DNA of 53,713 bases from the NCBI GenBank assembly GCA_017477125.1, contig JAFUXN010000042.1, positions 1-53,713 on the forward strand, read 5' to 3'. Origin of the DNA: Selenomonadaceae bacterium. GTDB taxonomy: Bacteria; Bacillota; Negativicutes; Selenomonadales; Selenomonadaceae. Below, in pieces: positions 1 through 8,631 of this stretch (positions are counted from its first letter, which is position 1; each line of letters opens with the position of its first letter). Both the position numbers and the translations under genes were made by a program. The notes beneath the pieces are model-generated. The model was given only the letters and a program-made list of their open reading frames with translations, had not been told where the DNA came from and made no database searches.

Positions 1-1069
1 ACGGTGACGGTGACGGCGGCGATTGACGCATCATGAATGCGATGGCGATGATCGCGACGCAGAACGCCGTTCGAACGACAAACCATGAATCGATCGAGAA
101 GAGCGTCGAGCTCAAGCCGCAGGTCAGTCGCCATAACGCGAGCGATGTCCAAAACGTTTCGCCGACATGCAACAGGATCATCGCCCAAAACATTTTCAAG
201 CGCGCGGCGCTCAACGCGGGCAGCGCCAACAGATAAAACTCGTTGAAATACGTATACGACCAGAAGGCGGACGCCATGCACGGCGCCCAATTTTTTTGTC
301 TCAACGCCCAAATGAAGGCGACGCCCGCCGCCATGCTCAACATCATTGCGGTCGACGACGAATCGCACAGCAGAGTGAACAGCCCCGAGAATTGCGAGCC
401 GCCTCCGATGTTGGCGCCGAAGAACTCTTTGAGCAGCTCGACGGGAGTTCGCTCGACGATCCGCGCGGAGCCGATCCACGCGCCGAGATCGATCATTGCC
501 GCCGTCAACAGCACTTTGAATCGACGTTGGAAGGCGAACAGCACACAGAATGCCAATGCCGTTTGCGGCTTGACCATCGCGAGGCTCAACAGCACTCCCG
601 TCAGGATCGGTCGTCGATCGCATGTGAGCAGGCAGAGGAGCAGCAGGCAACAGACAAGTCCTCCGGCGTTCCCCGTGACGGTTGAGATGATCAAACTGGC
701 GGGGCATGCGAACAGGATCAGCGCCCATGCGTTTCGATCGGTCGCGACGTACCATGCTCGAGCGGTGAGCGCCAACAGGATCAGATTGAGCGCGACGAAA
801 AATATTTTTGCGAGCGGCAACGGGAGAAATCCGAAGTAGAACGCATTGCCGAGGAGCAATCCCCATGGCGATGTGCCCCAACCTTTGGGGATCGGACCGA
901 TGCTCTCAACGGGCGCGGGCTCGACGCCGATGATCGGATAGGGATCGATCGATTGGAGAGTGTAAGCGCACAGTCGCCATTGCCCGTTGAAGTCGTCGAA
1001 GAAAATTCCTCTGTCGAGCAGCAGCCCGATCGAGATCACATTGAGCGCGACGACGAGCGCCGCCGCCAA
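1..1069 (-). CDS. GT-C-like polytopic membrane protein, C-terminus beyond the window
   Basis: The frame is open without a stop from about 1069 down to base 1, so the 3' end lies outside the window. The protein begins with a hydrophobic helix, then a loop with FFDDFN and a Tyr-Pro-rich stretch, then GTSPWGLLLGN and several membrane segments. This pattern resembles DUF2029/GT87-type glycosyltransferases that use lipid-linked donors, but I see no decisive catalytic motif. It is a tandem paralogue of the neighbouring gene (shared GTSPWGL-LGN block and shared LAAAL start region). The start is uncertain: TTG at 1069 is chosen because the residues after it match the neighbour's N-terminus, but its ribosome-binding site is weak and upstream in-frame TTGs exist. 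Confidence 0.6.
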   Translation of the reverse strand, partial: MAAALVVALNVISIGLLLDRGIFFDDFNGQWRLCAYTLQSIDPYPIIGVEPAPVESIGPIPKGWGTSPWGLLLGNAFYFGFLPLPLAKIFFVALNLILLALTARAWYVATDRNAWALILFACPASLIISTVTGNAGGLVCCLLLLCLLTCDRRPILTGVLLSLAMVKPQTALAFCVLFAFQRRFKVLLTAAMIDLGAWIGSARIVERTPVELLKEFFGANIGGGSQFSGLFTLLCDSSSTAMMLSMAAGVAFIWALRQKNWAPCMASAFWSYTYFNEFYLLALPALSAARLKMFWAMILLHVGETFWTSLALWRLTCGLSSTLFSIDSWFVVRTAFCVAIIAIAFMMRQSPPSPSP

Positions 1070-1076
1070 CCGTTCT

Positions 1077-1921
1077 CTACCGTCGAAGTGCGGCGAGCCG
1101 TCGGCTGATGCACAAAGACATCGCAATGAACACAAAGCAGAACCACACCCCCGTAATGCCGAACGCCGCCAGACACATCGATAGGAACGTATAATAGAAT
1201 TGAGTCGCCACGCCCGCCGTCAACCACATGAGCCGCCGTTCATCGCTCTCGAGCATGATGAGGAAGCAACACAGCGTCGGCAGTATCAACAGGAAGTGCT
1301 CATTGTTCATCGAGTACGACCAGAAGACCGCCGCCACCGCCGCAGGGTACATCGACAGGAAATTTTTTTGTGTCGATTGTCGATGGAGCCAAACGATGAA
1401 CACCACGCCGACCGCCATGCTCAACATCATCGCCTTCGATGGTTCGTCTTGGAAGAACGGCATCATCACTCCCGTAAATTGTCCGCCGCCCCCGACGTTC
1501 GCGTTGAGCATCTCGATCAACAGAGTGAGCGGGCTCGTGGCAGTCAACATCGATGCGCTCAACCAAGCAACGCATTCGACGCAACAGATCAGCAGCAGGC
1601 AACAGAGTATGCTCCCCGCATTGCCCCAGTACAACGAGATGATGAACGGCGCCGGCAGTATGAACAATGCGATCGAGAGCTTACCGAGGCGCGACGAAAA
1701 TTTTTTTGTCTCATTGAAAACGATGAAGGCAGTCACCGCGAGAGTGATCGCGCTCAACGCAAAGAGATAATACGCGGCGAGCTCGACGGGCAGGAACGCG
1801 GGATAAAAAATATTTCCGAGCACCAGCCCCCAAGGCGAGGTTCCAAAGTTTTGCGGTATGCTCCCGACGTCAGTCAGCAATGGGAAACGAGCGCCGCCGC
1901 CAACCGTTCAGCGTTGCTCAT
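1077..1921 (-). pseudogene. Tandem GT-C-like membrane protein with a deleted, frameshifted N-terminus
   Basis: An ATG at 1921, overlapping the end of the HAD gene, opens a frame reading MSNAERLAAAL, which matches the start region of the paralogue at 1-1069. It stops after 15 residues. The long frame resumes at a TTG at 1880 and runs 267 aa with many membrane segments, starting just before the shared GTSPWGL block. About 50 residues present in the paralogue (first membrane helix and the FFDDFN loop) are missing. The simplest reading is a deletion of roughly 150 bp plus a frameshift. The remaining 267-aa frame is undamaged, so a shortened protein made from TTG 1880 is possible, though I see no good ribosome-binding site for it. 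Confidence 0.6.
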
Positions 1922-2525
1922 CACTCAATCGAGCCTCAAACGCATGCACGTCGAGATAAGCCACGCCCGCCCGTCGAGCACATTCACCGTCCCGATCATC
2001 GCGGTCGCCCACATATAAAATCTCTCCGCGCTCCAATTGCAGCCGCTCGATCACATTGTTCAATCCGCGCGGATCGGGTTTCAAGCAATCGATCAACGGG
2101 TCGCCGCTCCAATATCCGCGGTCGACCGTCAAGCCCATCGCTTTCAACTTCTCCTCAACGGGGTAGTCGGAGTAAACGATCACCATGCCGCCCGCCCGTC
2201 GATGCTCCTCTATCGCCGCCAACATCTTCTCCCGTCGCCAACGTCGAACGCTCGGCAGCGCCCGCTCGATCATCCAATCGTTGATGACCGTCGACGGCTC
2301 GAGCCCGTATCGATCCCGCAGTCGAGCAAAGTTCTCCTGATCGGACAAAAAAAATTTCTCACGCGCTCGACGGTACTCTCGGATCAAAAATAATTCCTTC
2401 AACCGCCAAGGGTGAGAACCATAGTACATTAAAAGTTTCGCCGCCATCTCCAACCGCACCGGCGTCTGCCGATACAACGTGCCGTCGAGGTCGAAGAGCC
2501 ACACTCTATAATCGTTCAATCTCAT
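1908..2525 (-). CDS. HAD-superfamily hydrolase
   Basis: A 205-aa soluble protein with the full HAD signature: motif I FDLDGTLY near residue 10 (nucleophile Asp and acid/base Asp), a motif II Ser in IVYSDYP near the middle, a Lys in KPDP, and motif IV VGDRDDRD. These residues support phosphate-monoester hydrolysis. The substrate cannot be read from the sequence. The cap helices follow motif I, as in beta-phosphoglucomutase or phosphoglycolate phosphatase relatives. Its ATG overlaps the stop of the upstream 3D-domain gene (ATGA), so the two are translationally coupled. The next gene downstream also overlaps its stop. Confidence 0.85.
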   Translation of the reverse strand: MRLNDYRVWLFDLDGTLYRQTPVRLEMAAKLLMYYGSHPWRLKELFLIREYRRAREKFFLSDQENFARLRDRYGLEPSTVINDWMIERALPSVRRWRREKMLAAIEEHRRAGGMVIVYSDYPVEEKLKAMGLTVDRGYWSGDPLIDCLKPDPRGLNNVIERLQLERGEILYVGDRDDRDGECARRAGVAYLDVHAFEARLSDEQR

Positions 2526-3727
2526 CCGAGAATAAAAATCTCCAACATCTGACGCCCGAAGTAGATCGCCTCTTCGTGGCTGTCGAACGCGATATCGATC
2601 CGATTGCCGACGATCGCGCCGCCGGTGTCGTCAGCGATCGCCTCGCCGTAGCCGGGGATATAAACGCGCGTCCCCAACGGAATGACGCTCGGGTCGACCG
2701 CGATGATCCCATGCCTCAACAGCGTGCCGCGCGCCGTGTACGAGCCGTTGCCGGGATCATAAGCACTGTAAGCGGTCGCGTCGACGTAGATCGAACGGTT
2801 GCGGCGATAATTGCGCTCGTAATTGATCACGTCCTCCCACGTCGTGTCGGAAGTGTTATAAGCTGCGTCCTCGAGCGCCGAATAAGTCATGAGCCCGCAC
2901 ACACCATCGGCGGGAAGCCCCACGCTCGCTTGGAAATTTTTAATCGCCTCGACCGTTGCCGCACCACATACGCCGTCCGCCGTGCCCGTCAAAAATCCTT
3001 GCGCGATCAATTTCTTCTGAAGGTCGACCACACCGGCACCATGCATGCCAGGCTTGATCACACTGCCGATGCCGGCGTACTCACTGCTGAGAGTTTTCTC
3101 GCCGACATTTTTATCGCTCGACGGAGTTTCGTCGCTCGGCTTGACGCGCTCATCGCCCGATATGATCTCGATCGAGCCGTTGCCTTCCATGAAACTCGCC
3201 GCCGCCGCGTTCAATGCGTCGAGAGTTTTGGCGCCCGCCACGCCGTCCGCCGGAAGATCGACGCTCGCTTGGAAATTTTTAATGGCGTCGACAGTCGCTT
3301 GACCGCAAACGCCATCTGCATTGCCGTTCATAAATCCCATCGCGATCAACATGTTCTGAACGTCGGCAACGTCGTCGCCGCGCGAACCGAGCTTGATCAC
3401 GTAATCGTCCCGGTGAGAGGATTCATCGTTCGACTCGACAACGGGCTCAAAGTCGGCGCCCAAGAGCAACTCGAAAGTTTTGTCGCCGCACATGCCGTCG
3501 GCATCAAGCCCCATGCTCTCTTGAAACTTCCTGATCGCCTCAACGGTGTCGTTGCCGTAAAATCCATCGGCCGCTCCGTCGAGATATCCGCGCGCGATCA
3601 AAAGCTCCTGCACCTGCTCAACCTTGACGCCCGAGTCCCCCTGTTTCAAGACTGCCGCATGACCGTGCGGATTCAAGCAAAACATTCCGAGCGATACCAG
3701 CACCGCCAACGTTGTCAGTCTCCTCAT
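2522..3727 (-). CDS. Secreted protein with three peptidoglycan-binding domains and a C-terminal 3D domain
   Basis: The ATG at 3727 is chosen because GGGAGG lies about 9 nt upstream and a signal peptide follows at once (residues 1-24, ending HGHA). The 401-aa protein has three PG_binding_1 repeats (about 25-88, 110-173 and 223-287), each with the Gly-Tyr/Phe, DG and KNFQ pattern. A C-terminal 3D domain (about 310-401) carries Asp residues in DATAYSAYDPG, VDPSVIPLG, ADDTGG and NRIDIAF. 3D domains belong to the double-psi beta-barrel/MltA-like group and often cleave glycan strands lytically. It probably acts on the cell wall in the periplasm. The repeats contain unusual Cys residues (GVCG). Confidence 0.88.
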   Translation of the reverse strand: MRRLTTLAVLVSLGMFCLNPHGHAAVLKQGDSGVKVEQVQELLIARGYLDGAADGFYGNDTVEAIRKFQESMGLDADGMCGDKTFELLLGADFEPVVESNDESSHRDDYVIKLGSRGDDVADVQNMLIAMGFMNGNADGVCGQATVDAIKNFQASVDLPADGVAGAKTLDALNAAAASFMEGNGSIEIISGDERVKPSDETPSSDKNVGEKTLSSEYAGIGSVIKPGMHGAGVVDLQKKLIAQGFLTGTADGVCGAATVEAIKNFQASVGLPADGVCGLMTYSALEDAAYNTSDTTWEDVINYERNYRRNRSIYVDATAYSAYDPGNGSYTARGTLLRHGIIAVDPSVIPLGTRVYIPGYGEAIADDTGGAIVGNRIDIAFDSHEEAIYFGRQMLEIFILG

Positions 3728-3800
3728 CGATTCTGCCTCCCTGTGAATGATTGCTGAAAATATATCATCACGCGGTGAAATTTGCAGGGAAACAATCTGT

Positions 3801-3814
3801 ATTCCAGATGGAAT
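3801..3814. promoter_or_regulatory. Short perfect inverted repeat upstream of the 3D-domain gene
   Basis: ATTCCA-GA-TGGAAT is a perfect 6-bp inverted repeat in the gap between the shortened sensor gene and the 3D-domain gene. A TTGACA hexamer on the minus strand (3820-3815) lies next to it, but I find no convincing -10 at 16-18 bp. It could be an operator or part of a weak promoter; only the symmetry is certain. Confidence 0.3.
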
Positions 3815-3816
3815 TG

Positions 3817-4704
3817 TCAACGCTCGACGAGCAAATGATCCTGCGCCTCGACGTGATCGATCGCCGCTTGCACGTCTCCGGCATCGAGCATCGCAGAGAT
3901 CAATCGGTAATTGTGTCGTCGATCGTGGCGAAAGATTTCCAAGCGCCGTTGATGCTCCTGCATGATCAGATTGTAATTGCGGAGCTCCTCGAGCCGTCGA
4001 GCAATCCGTTCATTGTCATGCGCCCGACGATTCCGTTCATCGATCTGCCGCGTCGAGATGCTCATCGACCGATACATCAGGAAGAAGAACAACGGTATGA
4101 CCAATCGGGAGAACTGTTCGCGGAGCCCGTGCGGATACATTCCGTCCGCCATCAAAAACATTATGCCGATCACGATCGCCATGGGCATGCTTGCCGCATA
4201 CCAACTGAATTGATCTTCGAGCATGCTCTTCGCCGGCAAGATGTTCAAAAACAGTTTGCGCTCCAAACCGATCAACACAAAGAACATCGTCAGATATAAA
4301 ACGTTGTGGAGCACGAGTATGTCGATCGGCAACGGAACCTCCGCTTTCAACACAAAGTTATTGATGATGACGACGAGCGTGTGGAGCATTAACACCCAGA
4401 GGATTTGCATGCCGAGCGCAAACACATGCAGCTTGGGATCGACTTCGATCGTCTTGAGCGCGATCAGAAAGTACGGCAGCCAACCGAGTATCAGCGTCAT
4501 CTTGTAGAAAAATGCCTCGACGCCCAATCGATCGATGAGGAGACAATGGCCGACGAACGCGATCAAACTCCACGTCGTCAGTCGAGACCACAAGACTTTG
4601 ATCTCGTCGCGAGACATCGTCGGGCTAAACGGCAAGTATCGAAGCCATGCTCCGATCAGTTGAGTCGCCACGATATTGAGCGCCAAAAAAATTATTGCCA
4701 ACAT
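3817..4704 (-). CDS. GHKL-type sensor lacking its ATPase domain, phospho-acceptor His kept
   Basis: A 295-aa paralogue of the adjacent full-length kinase. About six membrane helices fill residues 1-195, followed by a basic helical region and a dimerisation/phospho-acceptor helix with FRHDRRHNY (His260), the usual form in AgrC-like kinases. The protein stops about 35 residues later, where the paralogue continues into a GHKL ATPase domain, so it cannot phosphorylate itself. Its ATG follows the upstream gene's stop directly (TAGATG), so the pair is co-translated. Loss of the ATPase may be decay or specialisation; the intact membrane part and intact H-box favour a retained role as partner of the neighbour. 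Confidence 0.8.
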   Translation of the reverse strand: MLAIIFLALNIVATQLIGAWLRYLPFSPTMSRDEIKVLWSRLTTWSLIAFVGHCLLIDRLGVEAFFYKMTLILGWLPYFLIALKTIEVDPKLHVFALGMQILWVLMLHTLVVIINNFVLKAEVPLPIDILVLHNVLYLTMFFVLIGLERKLFLNILPAKSMLEDQFSWYAASMPMAIVIGIMFLMADGMYPHGLREQFSRLVIPLFFFLMYRSMSISTRQIDERNRRAHDNERIARRLEELRNYNLIMQEHQRRLEIFRHDRRHNYRLISAMLDAGDVQAAIDHVEAQDHLLVER

Positions 4705-6033
4705 CTAATCTGCCAACCCCTCCTCCCAGTACATGGAGAACGTCACCCAGCCGTCGGACTGATCGAACATCGCTTGCGCCTTGTACTTCTCGACGAACGA
4801 TTGAACGGAGCTCATGCCGATGCCATGTCCCTCGCGCGTGGTCGTCGGCAAACCTTCCTCGTCGAGCACGAGCGTCCCGTCGAAACGATTGGCGATCTCC
4901 AATACGAATTGAGTGCCGCTGTGCTGAACGATGATCGACAGTTCCCGACGATCGATCGGTTGATGCTTGCTCGCATTCACCGCGTTCTCAAGTAAATTCG
5001 ACAGCAGGATCGCAAAATCGTTTTCGTCGGTCGCAAACGCCGGCGGCAAATTGATCTTGTGCCGACACTTTATGTTATGCCGCTCCGCCTGCCGAATGTA
5101 GATCGACACCGCCGCATTGATCAGCGGATCCCGACAAAATTTGATCATCTTCGTCGCGTCGAGCCGAGCCTCTTGCCGATCGATGTGCGCTCGTACTCCG
5201 TCGACGTCGCCCGCCCTCAACATCTCAAGGATCGATTGATAATCCTCATGCATATTGTTTTGCAGATCGATCAATTGCTTTTGGTTCGACAGCATTATTC
5301 GATTGTGCCGCTCGAGCGAACGCAACTGCTCCTGCGCCAATTGATTTTCGCGCATCGTCCTCTTGTGAGCAAAAAATGTTCGCGCTCCCATCAGCACATA
5401 TCGATAGAGGAAGAAGAAGATCAAAAGCAGGCTCAAGCGAGAGAAACGTTCCGCCCACGAGTGAATCAACCGCTCGTCCGCCCACAACATAAAATGCCCA
5501 AGCCCTATCACAATCGGCAGGAATGCGATATAATATCCTTGCGGTCGATTGTCGAAGAATTGGGCGTTGGGCAGCAGCGTCGTGAAGTAGCGCCGCTCGA
5601 TCGGGAGCAGCAATGCGAACAATGTCAAATACATGATCGAATGGACGATCAAGAGACGTTCCTCGGGCATGTCGATGAAGAAGAGCGCATCGAGCATCGC
5701 CGCCCAATTGTGCTGAAGCAGAGTCCACAACGCGTTCATGCCGACGATAAACACGTGTTGAAGTCCCATGCGTTTGACGGTGAGCACGGAGATCAAAACG
5801 AACGGCGCCCAACCGCTCATCAAAATTGCTTTGTATGAGGCGGCGTCGATGCCGAACTCGGCGAAGATTGAGAAGTAGAGAGGGACGGTGACGAGCGCCC
5901 AACCGCTCAATCCGATCCAAAGGCGGCGGGTCTCGACGGAAGTGATTTGATTTTTGAAGGGCAAGAAACGAAGATAAGAGTCGGCGAGCTGAATGCCCGA
6001 GACGAGCATCGCCGCCAAAAAAACTGCAGTCAT
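4705..6033 (-). CDS. GHKL-type sensor histidine kinase with an atypical H-box
   Basis: A 442-aa protein: about six membrane helices (1-200), a coiled linker, a dimerisation helix (about 245-290) and a GHKL ATPase domain with N-box LLSNLLENAVNAS and a Gly box GHGIGMSSV. This is the AgrC/NatK/CitA-like class that pairs with LytTR regulators, and the only LytTR regulator here is at 23413-24150. In ungapped alignment with the paralogue, the canonical phospho-acceptor His is replaced by Asn (LQNN, about residue 259). Another His (262) lies three residues later. The ATPase thus looks intact while the usual acceptor is missing. AGGAGC precedes the ATG. Confidence 0.85.
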   Translation of the reverse strand: MTAVFLAAMLVSGIQLADSYLRFLPFKNQITSVETRRLWIGLSGWALVTVPLYFSIFAEFGIDAASYKAILMSGWAPFVLISVLTVKRMGLQHVFIVGMNALWTLLQHNWAAMLDALFFIDMPEERLLIVHSIMYLTLFALLLPIERRYFTTLLPNAQFFDNRPQGYYIAFLPIVIGLGHFMLWADERLIHSWAERFSRLSLLLIFFFLYRYVLMGARTFFAHKRTMRENQLAQEQLRSLERHNRIMLSNQKQLIDLQNNMHEDYQSILEMLRAGDVDGVRAHIDRQEARLDATKMIKFCRDPLINAAVSIYIRQAERHNIKCRHKINLPPAFATDENDFAILLSNLLENAVNASKHQPIDRRELSIIVQHSGTQFVLEIANRFDGTLVLDEEGLPTTTREGHGIGMSSVQSFVEKYKAQAMFDQSDGWVTFSMYWEEGLAD

Positions 6034-6065
6034 TTCGAGCTCCTAACGATTTATTGTGCATTGAC

Positions 6066-6093
6066 TTTATCATAAACGCCGCTCGAATGTCAA
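6066..6093 (-). promoter_or_regulatory. Candidate promoter for the sensor-kinase pair
   Basis: On the minus strand TTGACA (6093-6088) is followed after 16 bp by GATAAA (6071-6066), about 33 bp before the kinase ATG. The -35 is perfect and the -10 is weak. The 144-bp region between the kinase and the divergent RiPP operon (start 6202) must also hold the operon promoter, which I could not identify. Confidence 0.35.
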
Positions 6094-6201
6094 CGTCGCC
6101 AACGATGTTCGAAGTCAGAGCACAGTTTTTGAAGTCGATGTTGTATTTTCCCGACGATCGATCAAGAATAAAAAGCCATGTTGAGCATGGAGGCGATTGA
6201 A

Positions 6202-6705
6202 TTGAAACGCGCGACGTTGATGTTGATGCTGATGTTGTTGACGATATTCGGAACGGCGTCGGCGGAGGTGCCGCATTACCTCAACGATCGGGTGCTGATC
6301 TTGAGCGGCATGCATGGCGGAACGGCATGGTACCTCGATAAGAGCTCGGTGCTCGTCGAGATCGATGATCCTCCGGCGTACGTGATCACCTATCAACTGT
6401 TTCCCGCCCGATACGATTTGGAGACGGGAGAGATCATTCGAGTGTATGAGGCGCTGCAGGAAAAATATCTCTACAACGTCAAAGAGCATGAGATGCGCAA
6501 GTTTAACGGTACGGAGTGGGATTACATTCCGCCGGTCGGTCCCCTTGCCGAGACCGGTAACGAGTTCAGCGGAGAGATGGCGTTCTACATTGCTTTCGGC
6601 AAAAAATTTTACGGCGGTCGGCAATGGGTAGAGCACTCGACGGGTGAGATGCGCAATCCGAACTTCGGCGAGGAGATTTATGAGCGCGTCGACGATTCAT
6701 ATTGA
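6202..6705 (+). CDS. Secreted paralogue A of the RiPP locus, function unknown
   Basis: The start is TTG at 6202: GGAGG lies 8 nt upstream, and the resulting MKR start plus signal peptide matches the two paralogues at 7071 and 7642, whereas an upstream ATG (6178) would sit before the ribosome-binding site. 167 aa; signal peptide to about residue 22 (ASAEV). The mature part shares YLND-VLIL, AWYLDKSSV, FPARYD--TGE--RV, GEMA-YI and an EEIYERVD end with the paralogues. The fold may resemble small periplasmic or surface proteins of the Surface-adhesin E type, but I would not assign a function. Being inside the RiPP operon suggests a role in immunity, sensing or export; this is inference. Confidence 0.8.
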   Translation: MKRATLMLMLMLLTIFGTASAEVPHYLNDRVLILSGMHGGTAWYLDKSSVLVEIDDPPAYVITYQLFPARYDLETGEIIRVYEALQEKYLYNVKEHEMRKFNGTEWDYIPPVGPLAETGNEFSGEMAFYIAFGKKFYGGRQWVEHSTGEMRNPNFGEEIYERVDDSY

Positions 6706-6722
6706 GAGGCGGCGACGAATAA

Positions 6723-7055
6723 ATGAGTGCAACGGTAGAGTTCAAGGAGATCGAAAAGGGCGCGTGGCTGGTGTTGCAGGCGATCGGTCGTATCGATACG
6801 ACGACGGCGAAGTCGGCAGAGACGGCGGGACTGGCGGCGCTCGCAAAGACGACGAAGCTGGCGCTGGACATGTCGAAGCTCGAATACATCTCGAGCGCGG
6901 GTTTGAGAGTGCTGTTGAGGCTCGGCAAAACGTCGAAGCGCGGCAAGAAAATGTTCGTGCTGTGCGGGGTGGCGGGCATGGTCAAAGAGATACTCGAGGA
7001 CTCGGGGACTGATACGCTGTTTCAAATCTACGGGTCGTATAACGAATTGCAGTAA
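6723..7055 (+). CDS. STAS-domain anti-sigma-factor-antagonist-like protein
   Basis: A 110-aa single STAS domain of the SpoIIAA/RsbV size. The conserved phosphorylation region reads DMSKLEYISSAGLRVLL, with Ser57 and Ser58 at the site that an RsbW-type kinase phosphorylates. Family knowledge: the unphosphorylated form binds the kinase and releases its partner, and a SpoIIE/RsbU phosphatase resets it. Both other components are in this locus (kinase at 8120, phosphatase at 21678). It sits between two secreted paralogues, an unusual position for a partner-switch gene, and no sigma-factor gene is in the window, so the output is unknown. Confidence 0.92.
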   Translation: MSATVEFKEIEKGAWLVLQAIGRIDTTTAKSAETAGLAALAKTTKLALDMSKLEYISSAGLRVLLRLGKTSKRGKKMFVLCGVAGMVKEILEDSGTDTLFQIYGSYNELQ

Positions 7056-7070
7056 AGAAGGTGGTTTTAA

Positions 7071-7610
7071 ATGAAGCGTGTATTGATTGCAGTGTTGATG
7101 GTGTCGGCGCTGTTGCTTACGATCAGTCAGTCGGCGACGGCGAACGCGGAGGAAGTGATCCCCGAAGAATATCTCAACGGCGGCGTGCTGATCCTCGGCG
7201 AATACGGTGTCGGGCTGGCATGGTACCTCGATAGGAGCTCGGTGCGGATCGAGCAGGAAGGTCCGCCCCGGTATATCGTCTCGTTTCAAATGTTCCCGAC
7301 GCGGTACGACAGAAATACCGGTGAGACCACGCGCGTATTCGATGGGCACCGGGCGAAATGCATGTACGATGTCGAAAAAGATGCGATGTATTTTTTCAAT
7401 ACGGGATTTCAGCCTGTTGCGGATTGGGCGTATATCGATCCGGTCGGACCCGCCGGTGAGTCGCCGATCGATACCTTGGGCGAGATGGCGTGGTACATAC
7501 TCTATCAGAAACCGTTTTACGGCGGTCGCAAGTGGAGGGACGGCAACGGACAAATGCGTTGGTCGAATTACGGCGAAGAACTTTATCGGCGCATAGACAA
7601 TTCTTATTGA
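7071..7610 (+). CDS. Secreted paralogue B of the RiPP locus, function unknown
   Basis: 179 aa with an ATG preceded by GAAGGTGG. A signal peptide (MKR start, cleavage after about residue 26 in TANAEE) precedes a domain alignable over its whole length with the proteins at 6202 and 7642: LNGGVLILGEYG, AWYLDRSSVRIE, MFPTRYDRNTGETTRVF, DPVGPAGE, GEMAWYI, KPFYGGRKW and a final RIDNSY. No catalytic motif is visible. The three copies differ by many substitutions, so the duplications are not recent. Confidence 0.82.
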   Translation: MKRVLIAVLMVSALLLTISQSATANAEEVIPEEYLNGGVLILGEYGVGLAWYLDRSSVRIEQEGPPRYIVSFQMFPTRYDRNTGETTRVFDGHRAKCMYDVEKDAMYFFNTGFQPVADWAYIDPVGPAGESPIDTLGEMAWYILYQKPFYGGRKWRDGNGQMRWSNYGEELYRRIDNSY

Positions 7611-7641
7611 TTGGCAACAACATTCAAGGAGATCGATTAAC

Positions 7642-8130
7642 ATGAAGCGTGCAATTTTTGTTGCGATGTTGACAATGTTGATGATGGTCGGCTCGGTCGT
7701 GGCGTCGGCGGCGTATCCTCCGGAATATCTCAACGACGGAGATTTGATCCTGTGCGGGCATCTTAACGGTACGGCTTGGTACATCGACAAAAATTCGGTG
7801 CAGGTCGAGCAGGAAGAACCTCCGATGTACACCATCACCTACCAAGTTTTTGCGGCGCGGTATGATGTGAACACCGGCGAAGTCACTCGGGTTTTCGAGG
7901 CGATGCCTCACAGATGCAGGTACGATGTCGACAAAACAATGATGTTCGGCTTTAATTTCAATCGGGATTATTCGCAGTGGGCGCTTGTCAAACCGGACGA
8001 GCAGGGCGGTCCCATAGAGTACAGCGGCGAATTGGCGTGGTACATTGCTTACGGCACGAAATTCTACGGCAACGGTTATCCGTCATATTTCAAAGATGAG
8101 ATTTATGTGCGCGTCGACAATGCTCATTGA
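7642..8130 (+). CDS. Secreted paralogue C of the RiPP locus, function unknown
   Basis: 162 aa; AAGGAG lies about 10 nt before the ATG. A signal peptide ending near ASAAYP precedes the same domain as in the two upstream paralogues: LNDGDLILCG, AWYIDKNSVQVE, RYDVNTGEVTRVFE, GELAWYIAYG, KFYG and a final RVDNAH. This copy is the most diverged near the C-terminus, lacking the GGR-W segment. Its stop overlaps the start of the RsbW-like kinase by 11 nt, so a secreted protein is coupled to a cytoplasmic regulator. Confidence 0.82.
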   Translation: MKRAIFVAMLTMLMMVGSVVASAAYPPEYLNDGDLILCGHLNGTAWYIDKNSVQVEQEEPPMYTITYQVFAARYDVNTGEVTRVFEAMPHRCRYDVDKTMMFGFNFNRDYSQWALVKPDEQGGPIEYSGELAWYIAYGTKFYGNGYPSYFKDEIYVRVDNAH

Positions 8131-8599
8131 AAGTCAAGAGCTCATGCAGGCAAACGGTCGGATCGATTTGACTGACAACGATTGGAAAAAATTCCGCGCG
8201 GAGGAGGACGAATACGCCAACATTCGAGATTACATCATGGCTCGTGCGGAAGATGCGGGCATCGATCCGAAAAATCAATTGCGATTGGAGCTGGGCGTTG
8301 AGGAAGTCGTCATCAACGTGATGCACTACGCCTATGAGGACGGCGGCGATCTCTACGTTCGTACTTCGATCGACGACGGCAAATTTACGATTGAGCTCGT
8401 CGACCATGGGATTCCGTTCAATCCGTTGGAGAAGCATGACGAGCGTGCGGTCGACACGTCCGACATAGAGGATCGGAAGCTCGGCGGGTTCGGGATCGAG
8501 TTCATGCGCAAGAAATTTTCCAAGGTCGAATACAGCGATGAGCCGTTCATGGGCAAGCGCGCCAATCGATTGTCGATGACGTTTGAGCCGAAAGGCTGA
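8120..8599 (+). CDS. RsbW/SpoIIAB-like anti-sigma-factor serine kinase
   Basis: About 159 aa with a GHKL ATPase fold: N-box LELGVEEVVINVMHYAY, G1-type DHGIPFNP and a Gly-rich GGFGIEFMRK. Length and motifs match RsbW-family kinases, which phosphorylate STAS proteins and otherwise hold a partner inactive. The ATG at 8120 overlaps the previous stop. An ATG at 8144 preceded by AAGAG is an equally possible start, because neither has a strong ribosome-binding site. It lies immediately before the precursor peptide genes. Confidence 0.88.
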   Translation: MLIESQELMQANGRIDLTDNDWKKFRAEEDEYANIRDYIMARAEDAGIDPKNQLRLELGVEEVVINVMHYAYEDGGDLYVRTSIDDGKFTIELVDHGIPFNPLEKHDERAVDTSDIEDRKLGGFGIEFMRKKFSKVEYSDEPFMGKRANRLSMTFEPKG

Positions 8600-8631
8600 A
8601 CGATATAGAATTATTGATGAGGTGATTGTTA

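Noticed and set aside
3817-6033. An agr-type quorum-sensing locus with AgrB and AgrD genes
   Set aside because: I found no AgrB-like cysteine protease or AgrD-like short peptide gene next to the kinases; only the GHKL class is shared.
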